Assembly: GCF_000814905.1 (NCBI RefSeq)
Contig: NZ_JXAG01000014.1
Coordinates: 1 to 32,370 of the forward strand
Direction: 5' to 3'
Length of the DNA: 32,370 nt
Origin: Enterobacter sp. Bisph1
GTDB lineage: Bacteria; Pseudomonadota; Gammaproteobacteria; Enterobacterales; Enterobacteriaceae
The first letter of the stretch is position 1; each line of letters starts with the position of its first letter. The notes below the pieces were generated by a model. It saw only the letters and a list, made by a program, of their open reading frames with translations, did no database searches and was not told the DNA's origin. Below, one piece after another: positions 1 through 15,785 of this stretch. A program made the position numbers and the translations under genes.

Positions 1-1098
<1,098 letters not shown>

Positions 1099-1130
1099 TC
1101 GCTGATAACATTTGACGCAATGCGCAAGAA

Positions 1131-1155
1131 GAGGGCATCATTTGATGCCCTTTTT
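1131..1155 (+). terminator. Rho-independent terminator of the tufB transcript
   Basis: An 8-bp inverted repeat (GGGCATCA at 1133-1140, TGATGCCC at 1143-1150) is followed directly by five T residues. It lies 35 bases after the tufB stop and separates tufB from secE-nusG. Confidence 0.85.
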
Positions 1156-1200
1156 GTACGCTTTCGAACCAGAACCTGGCTCATCAGTGATTTTTTTTGT

Positions 1201-1206
1201 CATAAT
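1201..1206 (+). promoter_or_regulatory. Candidate -10 of the secE-nusG promoter
   Basis: CATAAT lies in an AT-rich stretch after the tufB terminator and ahead of a ~120-base leader for secE. No convincing -35 hexamer is seen at 16-18 bases upstream, so the call rests on the -10 and on the known existence of a separate secE-nusG promoter in E. coli. The leader contains two inverted repeats, GCTCTG/CAGAGC (1221-1257) and a 7-bp stem with a TTAT loop (1272-1289). Confidence 0.4.
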
Positions 1207-1326
1207 CATTGCTGAGACAGGCTCTGAAGAGGGCGTTAGTCCGAATCTCGCCAGAGCATTTCGGTTTGGTTGCCTCGCTTATGCGGGGCAAAAATGTTTG
1301 TCTGAATTCTTGTGACAGGTTGGTTT

Positions 1327-1710
1327 ATGAGTGCGAATACCGAAGCTCAAGGGAGCGGGCGCGGCCTGGAAGCGATGAAGTGGGTTGTTGTTGCTGTACT
1401 GCTGCTCGTGGCTATCGTTGGCAACTATCTTTATCGTGACATGATGCTGCCGCTCCGCGCGCTGGCAGTTGTAATTCTGATTGCTGCAGCAGGTGGTGTC
1501 GCGCTGTTGACGACGAAGGGGAAGGCGACCGTTGCTTTTGCCCGTGAAGCGAGAACCGAAGTACGTAAAGTGATTTGGCCCACTCGTCAGGAAACGTTGC
1601 ACACCACGCTGATCGTGGCTGCGGTTACCGCAGTCATGTCACTGATCCTGTGGGGACTGGATGGTATTCTGGTCCGTCTGGTTTCCTTTATCACTGGCCT
1701 GAGGTTCTGA
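1327..1710 (+). CDS. secE: Preprotein translocase subunit SecE
   Basis: SecE is the small essential subunit of the inner-membrane SecYEG protein-conducting channel; it clamps SecY. The 127-residue product equals the E. coli length and, like it, has three membrane helices (about residues 18-36, 43-62 and 93-111). The conserved amphipathic/cytosolic stretch with [12 protein letters not shown] lies before the third helix and is the family signature. The start chosen is the ATG of MSANTEAQ; an in-frame ATG 15 bases upstream would add MTGWF, absent from E. coli SecE. nusG begins one base after the stop (TGA-G-ATG), so the two are translationally linked, the standard enteric arrangement. Confidence 0.97.
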   Translation: MSANTEAQGSGRGLEAMKWVVVAVLLLVAIVGNYLYRDMMLPLRALAVVILIAAAGGVALLTTKGKATVAFAREARTEVRKVIWPTRQETLHTTLIVAAVTAVMSLILWGLDGILVRLVSFITGLRF

Positions 1711-1711
1711 G

Positions 1712-2257
1712 ATGTCTGAAGCTCCTAAAAAGCGCTGGTACGTCGTTCAGGCGTTTTCCGGTTTTGAAGGCCGCGTAGCGACGTCGCTGCGTGAGCATAT
1801 CAAATTACACAACATGGAAGAGTTGTTTGGCGAAGTCATGGTACCGACCGAAGAAGTGGTCGAAATCCGTGGCGGCCAGCGTCGCAAAAGCGAACGTAAA
1901 TTCTTCCCCGGCTACGTGCTTGTCCAGATGGTAATGAATGACGCCAGCTGGCACCTGGTACGCAGCGTTCCACGCGTCATGGGCTTCATCGGCGGTACGT
2001 CCGATCGTCCGGCACCGATCAGCGATAAAGAAGTCGATGCGATTATGAACCGCCTGCAGCAGGTGGGTGATAAGCCGCGTCCGAAAACGCTGTTTGAACC
2101 GGGTGAAATGGTCCGCGTTAGCGATGGTCCGTTTGCCGACTTTAACGGTGTGGTTGAAGAGGTGGACTACGAGAAGTCGCGCCTGAAAGTTTCCGTTTCT
2201 ATCTTCGGTCGTGCGACCCCGGTAGAGCTGGACTTCAGCCAGGTCGAAAAAGCCTAA
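1712..2257 (+). CDS. nusG: Transcription termination/antitermination factor NusG
   Basis: NusG binds the clamp of elongating RNA polymerase through its N-terminal NGN domain. Its C-terminal KOW domain contacts Rho or ribosomal protein S10 (NusE), coupling transcription to termination or translation. The 181-residue protein matches E. coli NusG in length and almost residue for residue ([16 protein letters not shown] at the N-terminus; KOW around [19 protein letters not shown], about residues 128-147). It is the second gene of the secE-nusG unit and ends just before a terminator hairpin that also carries the rplK -35 element. Confidence 0.98.
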   Translation: MSEAPKKRWYVVQAFSGFEGRVATSLREHIKLHNMEELFGEVMVPTEEVVEIRGGQRRKSERKFFPGYVLVQMVMNDASWHLVRSVPRVMGFIGGTSDRPAPISDKEVDAIMNRLQQVGDKPRPKTLFEPGEMVRVSDGPFADFNGVVEEVDYEKSRLKVSVSIFGRATPVELDFSQVEKA

Positions 2258-2281
2258 ATAAACGGCGATCAATCGTTGCAC

Positions 2282-2317
2282 AAGGCGTGAAATTGACATA
2301 CAATTTCGCGCCTTTTG
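2282..2317 (+). terminator. Terminator hairpin after nusG
   Basis: A 14-bp inverted repeat with one G-T pair (2282-2295 and 2301-2314, loop ACATA) is followed by a T-rich run (TTTTGTTTTTAT). It ends the secE-nusG transcript while overlapping the rplK promoter. Confidence 0.75.
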
Positions 2318-2325
2318 TTTTTATG
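2293..2325 (+). promoter_or_regulatory. rplKA (L11 operon) promoter
   Basis: A perfect TTGACA -35 hexamer occupies 2293-2298. The -10 is less clear; the T-rich TGTTTTTATG stretch at 2316-2325 is the only plausible region and implies a spacer at or above the usual length. An L11-operon promoter at this place is established for E. coli. The -35 lies in the loop-proximal part of the nusG terminator hairpin. Confidence 0.65.
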
Positions 2326-2341
2326 GATCGCGTATCCGTAA

Positions 2342-3535
<1,194 letters not shown>

Positions 3536-3545
3536 TATACGTCTT

Positions 3546-3590
3546 TACGTGGGTGGTGGATTTGTCTACAATCTTCCCCCCACGTATTCT
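3546..3590 (+). promoter_or_regulatory. rplJ (L10) promoter within a hairpin after rplA
   Basis: TTGTCT (3562-3567) and TATTCT (3585-3590) are separated by exactly 17 bases and form a convincing sigma70 promoter. The elements lie within an inverted repeat (TACGTGGG at 3546-3553, CCCACGTA at 3579-3586). A major promoter at this site is known in E. coli and drives rplJL-rpoBC. Confidence 0.75.
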
Positions 3591-3596
3591 GCTTAT

Positions 3597-3885
3597 GCAG
3601 GCGTATATCTGTAATATTCACGCAAAGGCACGGCAATCAACGCCGCCAGAGCGTGAATAGCGACAGAAAAAGAATTGTTCGTTGGAGCCTGGCCTAATCC
3701 AGGCCTCCGTCGAAGACCGCAGGTGTTTCGAAAGAAGCTTAATTCCCTGCGTAGACGGTGACAGAACCTAAAGATTATTTTTAAAGTACTCTTTGGCTTG
3801 TTTCTGCTCACCGTATTAAGACGCTCTCCTCGTTGAGAAGAGTGAAGTGAGTTCCAGGGCATGAGCCCTGGCAAACATCCAGGAG
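3597..3885 (+). promoter_or_regulatory. Structured rplJ leader with L10-L7/L12 operator
   Basis: The ~300 bases between the promoter and rplJ contain no credible gene. They hold a long untranslated leader with strong inverted repeats, including GCCTGG/CCAGGC (3687-3704) and a 7-bp stem with an ATGA loop (3854-3871) close to the ribosome binding site (AGGAG, 3881-3885). In E. coli this leader binds the L10-(L7/L12) complex and switches conformation to repress rplJ and rplL translation; the same role is inferred here from position and similarity. Confidence 0.7.
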
Positions 3886-3893
3886 CAAAGCTA

Positions 3894-4391
3894 ATGGCTT
3901 TAAATCTTCAAGACAAACAAGCGATTGTTGCTGAAGTCAGCGAAGTAGCCAAAGGCGCGCTGTCTGCGGTTGTTGCGGATTCCCGTGGCGTTACCGTAGA
4001 TAAAATGACCGAACTGCGTAAAGCAGGTCGCGAAGCTGGCGTTTACATGCGTGTTGTTCGTAACACCCTGCTGCGCCGTGCTGTTGAAGGTACCGTATTC
4101 GAGTGCCTGAAAGACGCGTTCGTTGGTCCGACCCTGATTGCATACTCTATGGAACACCCGGGCGCTGCTGCTCGTCTGTTCAAAGAGTTCGCGAAAGCGA
4201 ATGCAAAATTTGAGGTCAAAGCCGCTGCCTTTGAAGGTGAGTTGATCCCGGCATCGCAAATCGATCGCCTGGCAACCCTGCCGACATACGAAGAAGCAAT
4301 TGCACGCCTGATGGCAACCATGAAAGAAGCCTCTGCTGGCAAACTGGTTCGTACTCTGGCTGCTGTACGCGATGCGAAAGAAGCTGCTTAA
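3894..4391 (+). CDS. rplJ: 50S ribosomal protein L10
   Basis: L10 anchors the L7/L12 dimers to the large subunit and represses its own operon when unassembled. The start chosen is the ATG of [11 protein letters not shown], giving 165 residues as in E. coli, with AGGAG eight bases upstream. An in-frame ATG 33 bases earlier ([11 protein letters not shown]) falls inside the leader hairpin and is not used in relatives. The N-terminal domain binds 23S rRNA with L11; the C-terminal helix carries the L7/L12 binding sites. rplL follows after a 66-base gap without a terminator. Confidence 0.98.
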   Translation: MALNLQDKQAIVAEVSEVAKGALSAVVADSRGVTVDKMTELRKAGREAGVYMRVVRNTLLRRAVEGTVFECLKDAFVGPTLIAYSMEHPGAAARLFKEFAKANAKFEVKAAAFEGELIPASQIDRLATLPTYEEAIARLMATMKEASAGKLVRTLAAVRDAKEAA

Positions 4392-4457
4392 TCGCAATTT
4401 TCTTCATCAAGCATTCGCTTACGTATAAACTTATTCTGATATTCAGGAACAATTTAA

Positions 4458-4826
<369 letters not shown>

Positions 4827-4828
4827 GC

Positions 4829-4896
4829 CAACCTTTCCGGTTGCAGCCTGAGAAATCAGGCTGATGGCTGGTGACTTTTCGGTCACCAGCCTTTTT
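4829..4896 (+). terminator. rplL-rpoB attenuator with preceding hairpins
   Basis: Three hairpins stand in tandem: CAACC/GGTTG (4829-4843), an 8-bp stem closed by a GAAA tetraloop (4844-4863), and a perfect 10-bp stem GGCTGGTGAC/GTCACCAGCC (4866-4891) followed by TTTTT. The last is the known partial terminator of the E. coli operon, which lets only a fraction of polymerases into rpoBC so that RNA polymerase subunits are made at lower levels than L7/L12. Confidence 0.85.
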
Positions 4897-4951
4897 GCGC
4901 TGTAGAAGGTACCGGTAGCGTTTCACACTGTTTAACTATCAGTATCCTTTA

Positions 4952-5050
4952 CAATGCTTGTTTCTATCGACGACTTAATATACTGCGACAGAAACGCTTT
5001 TCTGTGTAAACCGCAATGAAATGATTTAAGCGTGATAGCAACAAGCATTG
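4952..5050 (+). promoter_or_regulatory. Long RNA stem, probable RNase III processing site upstream of rpoB
   Basis: CAATGCTTGTT (4952-4962) is the exact complement of AACAAGCATTG (5040-5050). The pairing continues past a one-base mismatch with CTATC/GATAG (4964-4968 and 5034-5038), then ACG/CGT and CTTAA/TTAAG (4974-4978 and 5026-5030). An apical hairpin ACAGAAA/TTTCTGT (4988-5005) caps it. E. coli has an RNase III cleavage site in the rplL-rpoB spacer; this stem fits it. The remaining bases to 5149 show only the rpoB ribosome binding site (TGAGGA, 5139-5144). Confidence 0.75.
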
Positions 5051-5149
5051 CGGAAAGTGCTCCACTTTCCGGTCTAAAAAAATAGTGTTGCATAAACTGT
5101 CCATTCGACGGGCAGAGTGGGTCGACTTGTCAGCGAGCTGAGGAACCCT

Positions 5150-8100
5150 ATGGTTTACTCCTATACCGAGAAAAAACGTATTCGTAAGGATTTTGGTAAA
5201 CGTCCACAAGTACTGGATGTCCCATATCTCCTTTCTATCCAGCTTGACTCGTTTCAGAAATTTATCGAGCAAGATCCTGAAGGTCAGTACGGTCTGGAAG
5301 CGGCATTCCGCTCCGTGTTTCCGATTAAAAGCTACAGCGGCAATTCGGAACTGCAATACGTCAGCTACCGTCTTGGCGAACCTGTATTTGATGTTAAAGA
5401 GTGTCAGATCCGTGGCGTAACGTACTCCGCTCCGCTGCGCGTAAAACTGCGTCTGGTGATCTACGAGCGCGAAGCGCCGGAAGGCACCGTTAAAGACATT
5501 AAAGAACAAGAAGTCTACATGGGCGAAATTCCGCTCATGACCGACAACGGTACCTTTGTTATCAACGGTACTGAGCGCGTTATCGTTTCTCAGCTGCACC
5601 GTAGCCCTGGCGTCTTCTTTGACAGCGATAAGGGTAAAACCCACTCTTCTGGTAAGGTGCTTTATAACGCACGTATTATTCCTTACCGTGGGTCATGGCT
5701 GGACTTTGAGTTCGACCCGAAAGACAACCTGTTCGTGCGTATTGACCGCCGCCGTAAACTGCCGGCGACCATTATTCTGCGCGCGCTGAACTACACCACT
5801 GAGCAGATTCTCGATCTGTTCTTTGAAAAAGTCGTTTTTGAAATCCGCGACAACAAGCTGCAGATGGAACTGGTGCCGGAACGCCTGCGTGGCGAAACGG
5901 CTTCCTTCGATATCGAAGCAAACGGCAAAATGTACGTTGAAAAAGGCCGCCGCATCACCGCGCGCCACATTCGTCAGCTTGAAAAAGACGAAATTCAGCA
6001 TATCGAAGTTCCGGTTGAATACATCGCTGGCAAAGTTGCGGCTAGAGACTACGTTGACGCCTCCACTGGCGAGCTTATCTGCCCGGCCAACATGGAGCTG
6101 TCCCTCGATCTGCTGGCGAAACTGAGCCAGTCTGGTCACAAACGTATCGAAACGCTGTTCACCAACGATCTGGACCACGGCCCGTACATTTCTGAAACCG
6201 TACGCGTCGACCCAACCAACGATCGTCTGAGCGCGCTGGTAGAAATCTACCGCATGATGCGCCCGGGTGAGCCGCCGACTCGCGAAGCGGCTGAAAGCCT
6301 GTTCGAGAACCTGTTCTTCTCTGAAGACCGTTACGATCTCTCTGCGGTTGGCCGCATGAAGTTCAACCGTTCTCTGCTGCGCGACAGCATTGAAGGTTCC
6401 GGTATCCTGAGCAAAGAAGACATCATCGAAGTGATGAGAAAGCTCATCGGTATCCGTAACGGCATCGGTGAAGTGGATGATATCGACCACCTCGGCAACC
6501 GTCGTATCCGTTCCGTTGGCGAAATGGCGGAAAACCAATTCCGCGTTGGCCTGGTACGTGTAGAACGTGCGGTGAAAGAGCGTCTGTCTCTCGGCGATCT
6601 GGATACCCTGATGCCGCAGGACATGATCAACGCCAAGCCTATCTCTGCAGCCGTTAAAGAGTTCTTTGGTTCCAGCCAGCTGTCTCAGTTTATGGACCAG
6701 AACAACCCGCTGTCCGAGATTACGCACAAACGTCGTATCTCCGCACTCGGCCCAGGCGGTCTGACCCGTGAACGCGCAGGCTTTGAAGTTCGAGACGTAC
6801 ACCCGACTCACTACGGTCGTGTATGTCCTATCGAAACGCCTGAAGGTCCGAACATCGGTCTGATTAACTCCCTGTCCGTGTATGCGCAGACTAACGAATA
6901 CGGTTTCCTCGAAACGCCGTACCGTAAAGTGACTGACGGTGTGGTGACTGACGAGATCCATTACCTTTCTGCTATTGAAGAAGGTAACTACGTTATCGCT
7001 CAGGCGAACACCAACCTGACAGAAGAAGGTCGTTTTGTAGACGATCTGGTGACCTGCCGTAGCAAAGGCGAATCAAGCCTGTTTAGCGCAGACCAGGTTG
7101 ACTACATGGACGTTTCCACCCAGCAGGTGGTTTCTGTCGGTGCGTCCCTGATTCCGTTCCTGGAACACGATGACGCCAACCGTGCATTGATGGGTGCGAA
7201 CATGCAACGTCAGGCGGTTCCGACTCTGCGCGCTGACAAGCCGCTGGTGGGTACCGGTATGGAACGTGCTGTTGCCGTTGACTCCGGTGTAACCGCGGTG
7301 GCTAAACGTGGCGGTACCGTTCAGTACGTGGATGCTTCTCGTATCGTTATCAAAGTTAACGAAGACGAAATGTACCCGGGCGAAGCGGGTATCGACATCT
7401 ACAACCTGACCAAATACACCCGTTCTAACCAGAACACCTGCATCAACCAGATGCCGTGTGTCTATCTGGGCGAACCGATTGAGCGCGGCGACGTGCTGGC
7501 AGATGGCCCGTCCACCGATCTCGGTGAACTGGCGCTCGGTCAGAACATGCGCGTAGCGTTCATGCCGTGGAACGGTTACAACTTCGAAGACTCCATCCTC
7601 GTTTCCGAGCGTGTTGTCCAGGAAGACCGTTTCACCACTATTCACATCCAGGAACTGGCGTGTGTGTCCCGTGACACCAAGCTGGGGCCGGAAGAGATCA
7701 CCGCTGATATCCCGAACGTGGGTGAAGCTGCGCTCTCCAAACTGGATGAATCCGGTATCGTCTATATCGGTGCGGAAGTGACCGGCGGCGACATTCTGGT
7801 TGGTAAGGTAACGCCGAAAGGTGAAACCCAACTGACGCCAGAAGAGAAACTGCTGCGCGCGATCTTCGGTGAGAAAGCGTCTGACGTTAAAGACTCTTCT
7901 CTGCGCGTACCGAACGGCGTTTCCGGTACCGTTATTGACGTTCAGGTCTTCACCCGCGATGGCGTGGAAAAAGACAAACGTGCGCTGGAAATCGAAGAGA
8001 TGCAGCTCAAACAGGCCAAGAAAGACCTGTCTGAAGAACTGCAGATCCTTGAAGCTGGCCTGTTTAGCCGTATCCACACCGTGCTGGTTTCCGGCGGCGT

Positions 8101-9178
8101 TGAAGCTGAGAAGCTCGACAAGCTGCCGCGTGACCGCTGGCTGGAACTCGGCCTGACCGACGAAGCGAAACAAAATCAGCTGGAACAGCTGGCTGAGCAG
8201 TATGACGAACTGAAACACGAGTTCGAGAAAAAACTCGAAGCGAAACGCCGCAAAATCACGCAGGGCGACGATCTGGCACCGGGCGTGCTGAAAATCGTTA
8301 AGGTTTATCTGGCCGTTAAACGTCAGATCCAGCCTGGTGATAAAATGGCAGGTCGTCACGGTAACAAGGGTGTTATCTCTAAGATCAACCCGATCGAAGA
8401 TATGCCTTACGATGAAAACGGCACGCCGGTAGACATCGTACTGAACCCGCTGGGCGTACCGTCTCGTATGAACATCGGTCAGATCCTTGAAACTCACCTG
8501 GGTATGGCTGCGAAAGGTATTGGCGACAAGATTAACGCCATGCTGAAACAGCAGCAGGAAGTCGCGAAACTGCGCGAATTCATCCAGCGTGCGTACGATC
8601 TGGGCGCTGACGTGCGTCAGAAAGTCGACCTGAGCACCTTCAGCGATGATGAGGTTCTGCGTCTGGCGGAAAACCTGCGTAAAGGTATGCCGATCGCCAC
8701 GCCGGTCTTCGACGGTGCGAAAGAGTCTGAAATCAAGGAACTGTTACAGCTGGGTGGCCTGCCGACTTCCGGTCAGATCACACTGTTCGACGGTCGTACC
8801 GGTGAGCAGTTCGAGCGCCAGGTTACCGTTGGCTATATGTACATGCTGAAACTGAACCACCTGGTTGATGACAAGATGCATGCGCGTTCTACCGGTTCTT
8901 ACAGCCTGGTTACTCAGCAGCCGCTGGGTGGTAAGGCGCAGTTCGGTGGTCAGCGCTTCGGGGAGATGGAAGTGTGGGCGCTGGAAGCATACGGCGCCGC
9001 ATACACCCTGCAGGAAATGCTCACCGTTAAGTCTGATGACGTGAACGGTCGTACCAAGATGTATAAAAACATCGTGGACGGCAACCATCAGATGGAGCCG
9101 GGTATGCCTGAGTCCTTCAACGTACTGTTGAAAGAGATTCGTTCGCTGGGTATCAACATCGAGCTGGAAGACGAGTAA
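5150..9178 (+). CDS. rpoB: DNA-directed RNA polymerase subunit beta
   Basis: The beta subunit forms one pincer of core RNA polymerase and much of the active-site cleft. The ATG of [18 protein letters not shown] gives 1342 residues, the E. coli length, with a TGAGGA ribosome binding site; an in-frame ATG 33 bases upstream is ignored. The rifampicin pocket, about residues 507-535 ([17 protein letters not shown] onward), carries the wild-type residues Q513, D516, H526 and S531, so no classic resistance substitution is present there. The [12 protein letters not shown] active-site region is near residue 1064. Differences from E. coli are scattered, for example in the 300s and at VYLG around residue 774. 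rpoC follows after a 76-base spacer. Confidence 0.99.
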   Translation: MVYSYTEKKRIRKDFGKRPQVLDVPYLLSIQLDSFQKFIEQDPEGQYGLEAAFRSVFPIKSYSGNSELQYVSYRLGEPVFDVKECQIRGVTYSAPLRVKLRLVIYEREAPEGTVKDIKEQEVYMGEIPLMTDNGTFVINGTERVIVSQLHRSPGVFFDSDKGKTHSSGKVLYNARIIPYRGSWLDFEFDPKDNLFVRIDRRRKLPATIILRALNYTTEQILDLFFEKVVFEIRDNKLQMELVPERLRGETASFDIEANGKMYVEKGRRITARHIRQLEKDEIQHIEVPVEYIAGKVAARDYVDASTGELICPANMELSLDLLAKLSQSGHKRIETLFTNDLDHGPYISETVRVDPTNDRLSALVEIYRMMRPGEPPTREAAESLFENLFFSEDRYDLSAVGRMKFNRSLLRDSIEGSGILSKEDIIEVMRKLIGIRNGIGEVDDIDHLGNRRIRSVGEMAENQFRVGLVRVERAVKERLSLGDLDTLMPQDMINAKPISAAVKEFFGSSQLSQFMDQNNPLSEITHKRRISALGPGGLTRERAGFEVRDVHPTHYGRVCPIETPEGPNIGLINSLSVYAQTNEYGFLETPYRKVTDGVVTDEIHYLSAIEEGNYVIAQANTNLTEEGRFVDDLVTCRSKGESSLFSADQVDYMDVSTQQVVSVGASLIPFLEHDDANRALMGANMQRQAVPTLRADKPLVGTGMERAVAVDSGVTAVAKRGGTVQYVDASRIVIKVNEDEMYPGEAGIDIYNLTKYTRSNQNTCINQMPCVYLGEPIERGDVLADGPSTDLGELALGQNMRVAFMPWNGYNFEDSILVSERVVQEDRFTTIHIQELACVSRDTKLGPEEITADIPNVGEAALSKLDESGIVYIGAEVTGGDILVGKVTPKGETQLTPEEKLLRAIFGEKASDVKDSSLRVPNGVSGTVIDVQVFTRDGVEKDKRALEIEEMQLKQAKKDLSEELQILEAGLFSRIHTVLVSGGVEAEKLDKLPRDRWLELGLTDEAKQNQLEQLAEQYDELKHEFEKKLEAKRRKITQGDDLAPGVLKIVKVYLAVKRQIQPGDKMAGRHGNKGVISKINPIEDMPYDENGTPVDIVLNPLGVPSRMNIGQILETHLGMAAKGIGDKINAMLKQQQEVAKLREFIQRAYDLGADVRQKVDLSTFSDDEVLRLAENLRKGMPIATPVFDGAKESEIKELLQLGGLPTSGQITLFDGRTGEQFERQVTVGYMYMLKLNHLVDDKMHARSTGSYSLVTQQPLGGKAQFGGQRFGEMEVWALEAYGAAYTLQEMLTVKSDDVNGRTKMYKNIVDGNHQMEPGMPESFNVLLKEIRSLGINIELEDE

Positions 9179-9197
9179 CTCTCGCTCAAACAGGTCA

Positions 9198-9225
9198 CTG
9201 GTGCCGGGGTAATACCCGGCGCCAG
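9198..9225 (+). other. RNA hairpin in the rpoB-rpoC spacer
   Basis: An 11-bp inverted repeat with one G-T pair (9198-9208 and 9215-9225, loop GTAATA) fills much of the 76-base spacer. No T-run follows, so it is unlikely to terminate transcription. It may protect or separate the two cistrons on the mRNA, which is inference. Confidence 0.6.
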
Positions 9226-9254
9226 ATTGTGCTAACTCCGACGGGAGCAAATCC

Positions 9255-13478
<4,224 letters not shown>

Positions 13479-13496
13479 TCGTGCCTTAAGCTAATA

Positions 13497-13521
13497 AAAA
13501 CCCGCTTCGGCGGGTTTTTTT
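13497..13521 (+). terminator. Rho-independent terminator of rpoBC
   Basis: AAAA, then a CCCGC-TTCG-GCGGG hairpin (13501-13514), then seven T residues. The tetraloop, GC-rich stem and long U-tract make this a strong terminator. It marks the boundary between the conserved transcription block and the variable genes that follow. Confidence 0.93.
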
Positions 13522-13624
13522 ACGTCCAAAATTCATCTTTTAAGACCTCGATCGCGTTTCAGGACGCGCTGTATGGGCCGTGGTTGCAGAATCAGACCCT
13601 CTGATAACACACCAGGAACGTACT

Positions 13625-14650
13625 ATGTCTTTACGCCTTTTTCTTCTGTGGTTCACTGTGGCAATCAGTGTGACGGCGCAAGCCGAAACCGCTTTTCGCC
13701 AGCTGCGCATCAATGAAAATACCCAGCGTCCGCTCAATGTCGCCGTCTGGTATCCCACCGACCAACACGGCATGACGGAAACGGTAGGGGAGAATCCCGC
13801 CTTTCGCGGAACCTCAGTATTGCGCGACGCGAAACCCGCGCCGGGCGCTCACCCGCTGTTATTAATTTCCCACGGTTATGGCGGGAACTGGCGCAATTTG
13901 AACTGGCTGGCGCAGCGGATGGCAGAGCAGGGTTATATCGTCGCCGCGCCCGATCATCCGGGAACCACGACGCGTAATAAAACACCGCAGGATGCGCAAC
14001 AACTTTGGCTGCGCCCGCAGGATCTGCGCGCCGTACTGAACACACTGCTGGAAAACGCTGATTGGGCCGGAAGGGTTGATTCACGGCGTATTGCCGCGCT
14101 GGGTCACTCGCTGGGGGGATGGACAGTGATGGAACTGGCAGGCGGGCGTTTCGATAGCCGCCGCTTTGTCACTGATTGCCAGCAGCATGCCGCGTTGTCG
14201 AGCTGTAAACTTACCTCAACGCTGGGTATCGACCGGCCTTTAGCCGGCGATAAGTTGGCGGCAGATATGCGCGACCCTCGCATCAAGGCGGTTGTTTCTC
14301 TCGATTTGGGACTGGCGCGCGGTTTTACGCCGGAAAGCCTGCGTCAGATAGCGATTCCGGTGCTTATTATGGCCGCACAGGCGGATAGCGATGCGCTGCC
14401 CGATCGCCTCGAATCAGGCTATCTGGCGGACAATATTCCTGCCGCCCGGCAGCGCTATAGCAAAGTTGATGGCGCGACGCATTTTAGTTTTATGCAATTG
14501 TGTAAGCCGGGCGCGGTGGAATTAATTGAGGCGCAGGATCCGGGAGAAGGCATTGTCTGCGAGGATGGGCCAGCGGCGAAGCGGGAAGCAATACATCAAC
14601 GTCTGCTTTATCAAATCACGGCTTTTCTGCGCCAGGCGCTGGCGGATTAA
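13625..14650 (+). CDS. Secreted alpha/beta hydrolase, dienelactone hydrolase-like (COG4188 type)
   Basis: This is a probable exported esterase/lipase of unknown substrate. The start at MSLRLFLLWFT has AGGAAC at a good distance and gives 341 residues. Residues 1-20 form a Sec signal peptide with an AQA cleavage motif, placing the mature enzyme in the periplasm or outside. A hydrolase fold is shown by the oxyanion-type HGYGGNW (near residue 84), the nucleophile elbow GHSLGG with Ser162, a likely acid at Asp254 or Asp256 (AQADSD), and His286 (GATHFSF). The layout resembles predicted dienelactone hydrolases and PAF-acetylhydrolase-like proteins. It stands alone on the + strand and overlaps the 3' end of the convergent AraC-type gene by 35 bases. 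Catalysis is well supported; the substrate is not. Confidence 0.8.
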   Translation: MSLRLFLLWFTVAISVTAQAETAFRQLRINENTQRPLNVAVWYPTDQHGMTETVGENPAFRGTSVLRDAKPAPGAHPLLLISHGYGGNWRNLNWLAQRMAEQGYIVAAPDHPGTTTRNKTPQDAQQLWLRPQDLRAVLNTLLENADWAGRVDSRRIAALGHSLGGWTVMELAGGRFDSRRFVTDCQQHAALSSCKLTSTLGIDRPLAGDKLAADMRDPRIKAVVSLDLGLARGFTPESLRQIAIPVLIMAAQADSDALPDRLESGYLADNIPAARQRYSKVDGATHFSFMQLCKPGAVELIEAQDPGEGIVCEDGPAAKREAIHQRLLYQITAFLRQALAD

Positions 14651-15647
14651 CTGCCGCCTGGCGATATTCCGTCGGGTTCATCCCGGTAATGCGAATAAAC
14701 TCGCGATTAAAGTTAGACTTGGTAGCAAATCCCGAGTCCAGCATGATCGCCGTGACGGATGCATCCGTATGACGCAATAGCTGCCGGGCATGATCGATAC
14801 GAAAGTGGTTAATCCATTGCGAGACGTTACAGCCGCGCGTTTGATTCACCGCCTGCGAGATCTGGCGGGCCGGTACGCCCAGTTTTCGGGATAAGGTATT
14901 TAGCGTCAGATCGGCGTTCAGGAAAAGCTGGCCCTCGCGCACACGGTTTTCAATGTGCTGGCAGGTCGTAAGCAGATCCTCGTTTCGCTCATCTGCTTTG
15001 CGGCTCTCAGTCGCGGCAGGTCGCGCTTCGGGCAACGTTTTACCGCGAAAGACAATCGCCAGGCAGATAAAGGGCAGCAAAATCGCTTGCGAAAGGGCGA
15101 CCAGCTGCGGCGCCTGCTGGCCCTGGTAAAGGTAAAAATCCAGCGCAATCGCCAGATCCGTCAGGGCGGAAAAGCAGAGGAAGCCACCCGCAAGCAGCGC
15201 CATACGGGAAGTCCTGTTGGCTTCACTCAGGCGCGCAAACACCAGCGCGTCCGCACCCTGCCGGGCAGTCATGATTAAGGCGATACCATAGCCCACATAA
15301 ATTAGCATCAGTACCGTATCCGTTATCGCAGGGACCGCCAGCTGGACTAATTGCGCCAGCAAAGGGGGCAGCAAGCAGAGCAGTAACGTTTTCCGGCGCT
15401 GGTGGGCGGTGAAAGAGGCGAAGCAGTACCACGCCAGTGCAGGCAGGCAAATGGCGATAGTTGATTGCATCTGACGTAAAATTCGCAAATCGAACTGCCA
15501 GCGCAGGGCAGTCAACAATACCAACACTGCGCAACCGGCGATAAAAAGCGCCGTGTTACGTACCTCTTGCGCAGGTTGCAAGCACACTTTTACCAGCAGA
15601 ATCAGCAGCAAAGCGAGGGTAAAAAAAGGAAACGGAATGGCTGGCAC
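14616..15647 (-). CDS. Membrane-anchored AraC-family transcriptional regulator
   Basis: The protein has two parts. Residues 1 to about 200 are strongly hydrophobic, with about seven candidate membrane helices (near 4-19, 31-46, 62-77, 86-105, 108-125, 148-168 and 180-199). After a hydrophilic linker, residues ~235-335 form an AraC-type double helix-turn-helix (LNTLSRKLGVPARQISQAVN; then SVTAIMLDSGFATKSNFNREF and GMNPTEYR). The start is GTG with AGG six bases before it, giving 343 residues. DNA binding directly from the inner membrane is implied, with the membrane part sensing an unknown signal. Its end overlaps the convergent hydrolase gene. Its target is unknown; the hydrolase or the neighbouring PTS genes are natural candidates. 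Confidence 0.82.
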   Translation of the reverse strand: MPAIPFPFFTLALLLILLVKVCLQPAQEVRNTALFIAGCAVLVLLTALRWQFDLRILRQMQSTIAICLPALAWYCFASFTAHQRRKTLLLCLLPPLLAQLVQLAVPAITDTVLMLIYVGYGIALIMTARQGADALVFARLSEANRTSRMALLAGGFLCFSALTDLAIALDFYLYQGQQAPQLVALSQAILLPFICLAIVFRGKTLPEARPAATESRKADERNEDLLTTCQHIENRVREGQLFLNADLTLNTLSRKLGVPARQISQAVNQTRGCNVSQWINHFRIDHARQLLRHTDASVTAIMLDSGFATKSNFNREFIRITGMNPTEYRQAAVNPPAPGAEKP

Positions 15648-15735
15648 AAATCACCTGAGGTCGCAGCAAACAGCAATCAATGACATGTTGTGCCATAAAA
15701 CGGTATGAAAAACACATCACTACTTTTGGCGGGAC

Positions 15736-15760
15736 AAAAAAATGCCCGACACAGGCGGGC
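15736..15760 (-). terminator. Terminator downstream of the PTS IIB-IIA genes
   Basis: Read on the - strand, a GCCCG...CGGGC hairpin (+ strand 15744-15760) is followed by ATTTTTTTG. It lies 26 bases past the IIA stop and ends the two-gene PTS transcript before the AraC-type gene. The ~90 bases between it and the AraC start probably contain that gene's promoter, but no clear hexamer pair is visible. Confidence 0.8.
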
Positions 15761-15785
15761 AGATTCATTGCTTTATAGCGGGGTG

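Noticed and set aside
3597-3893. Protein-coding gene in the rplA-rplJ spacer
   Set aside because: A ~90-codon frame exists on the - strand, but it lies across the known type of structured rplJ leader and has no ribosome binding site or recognisable motif.
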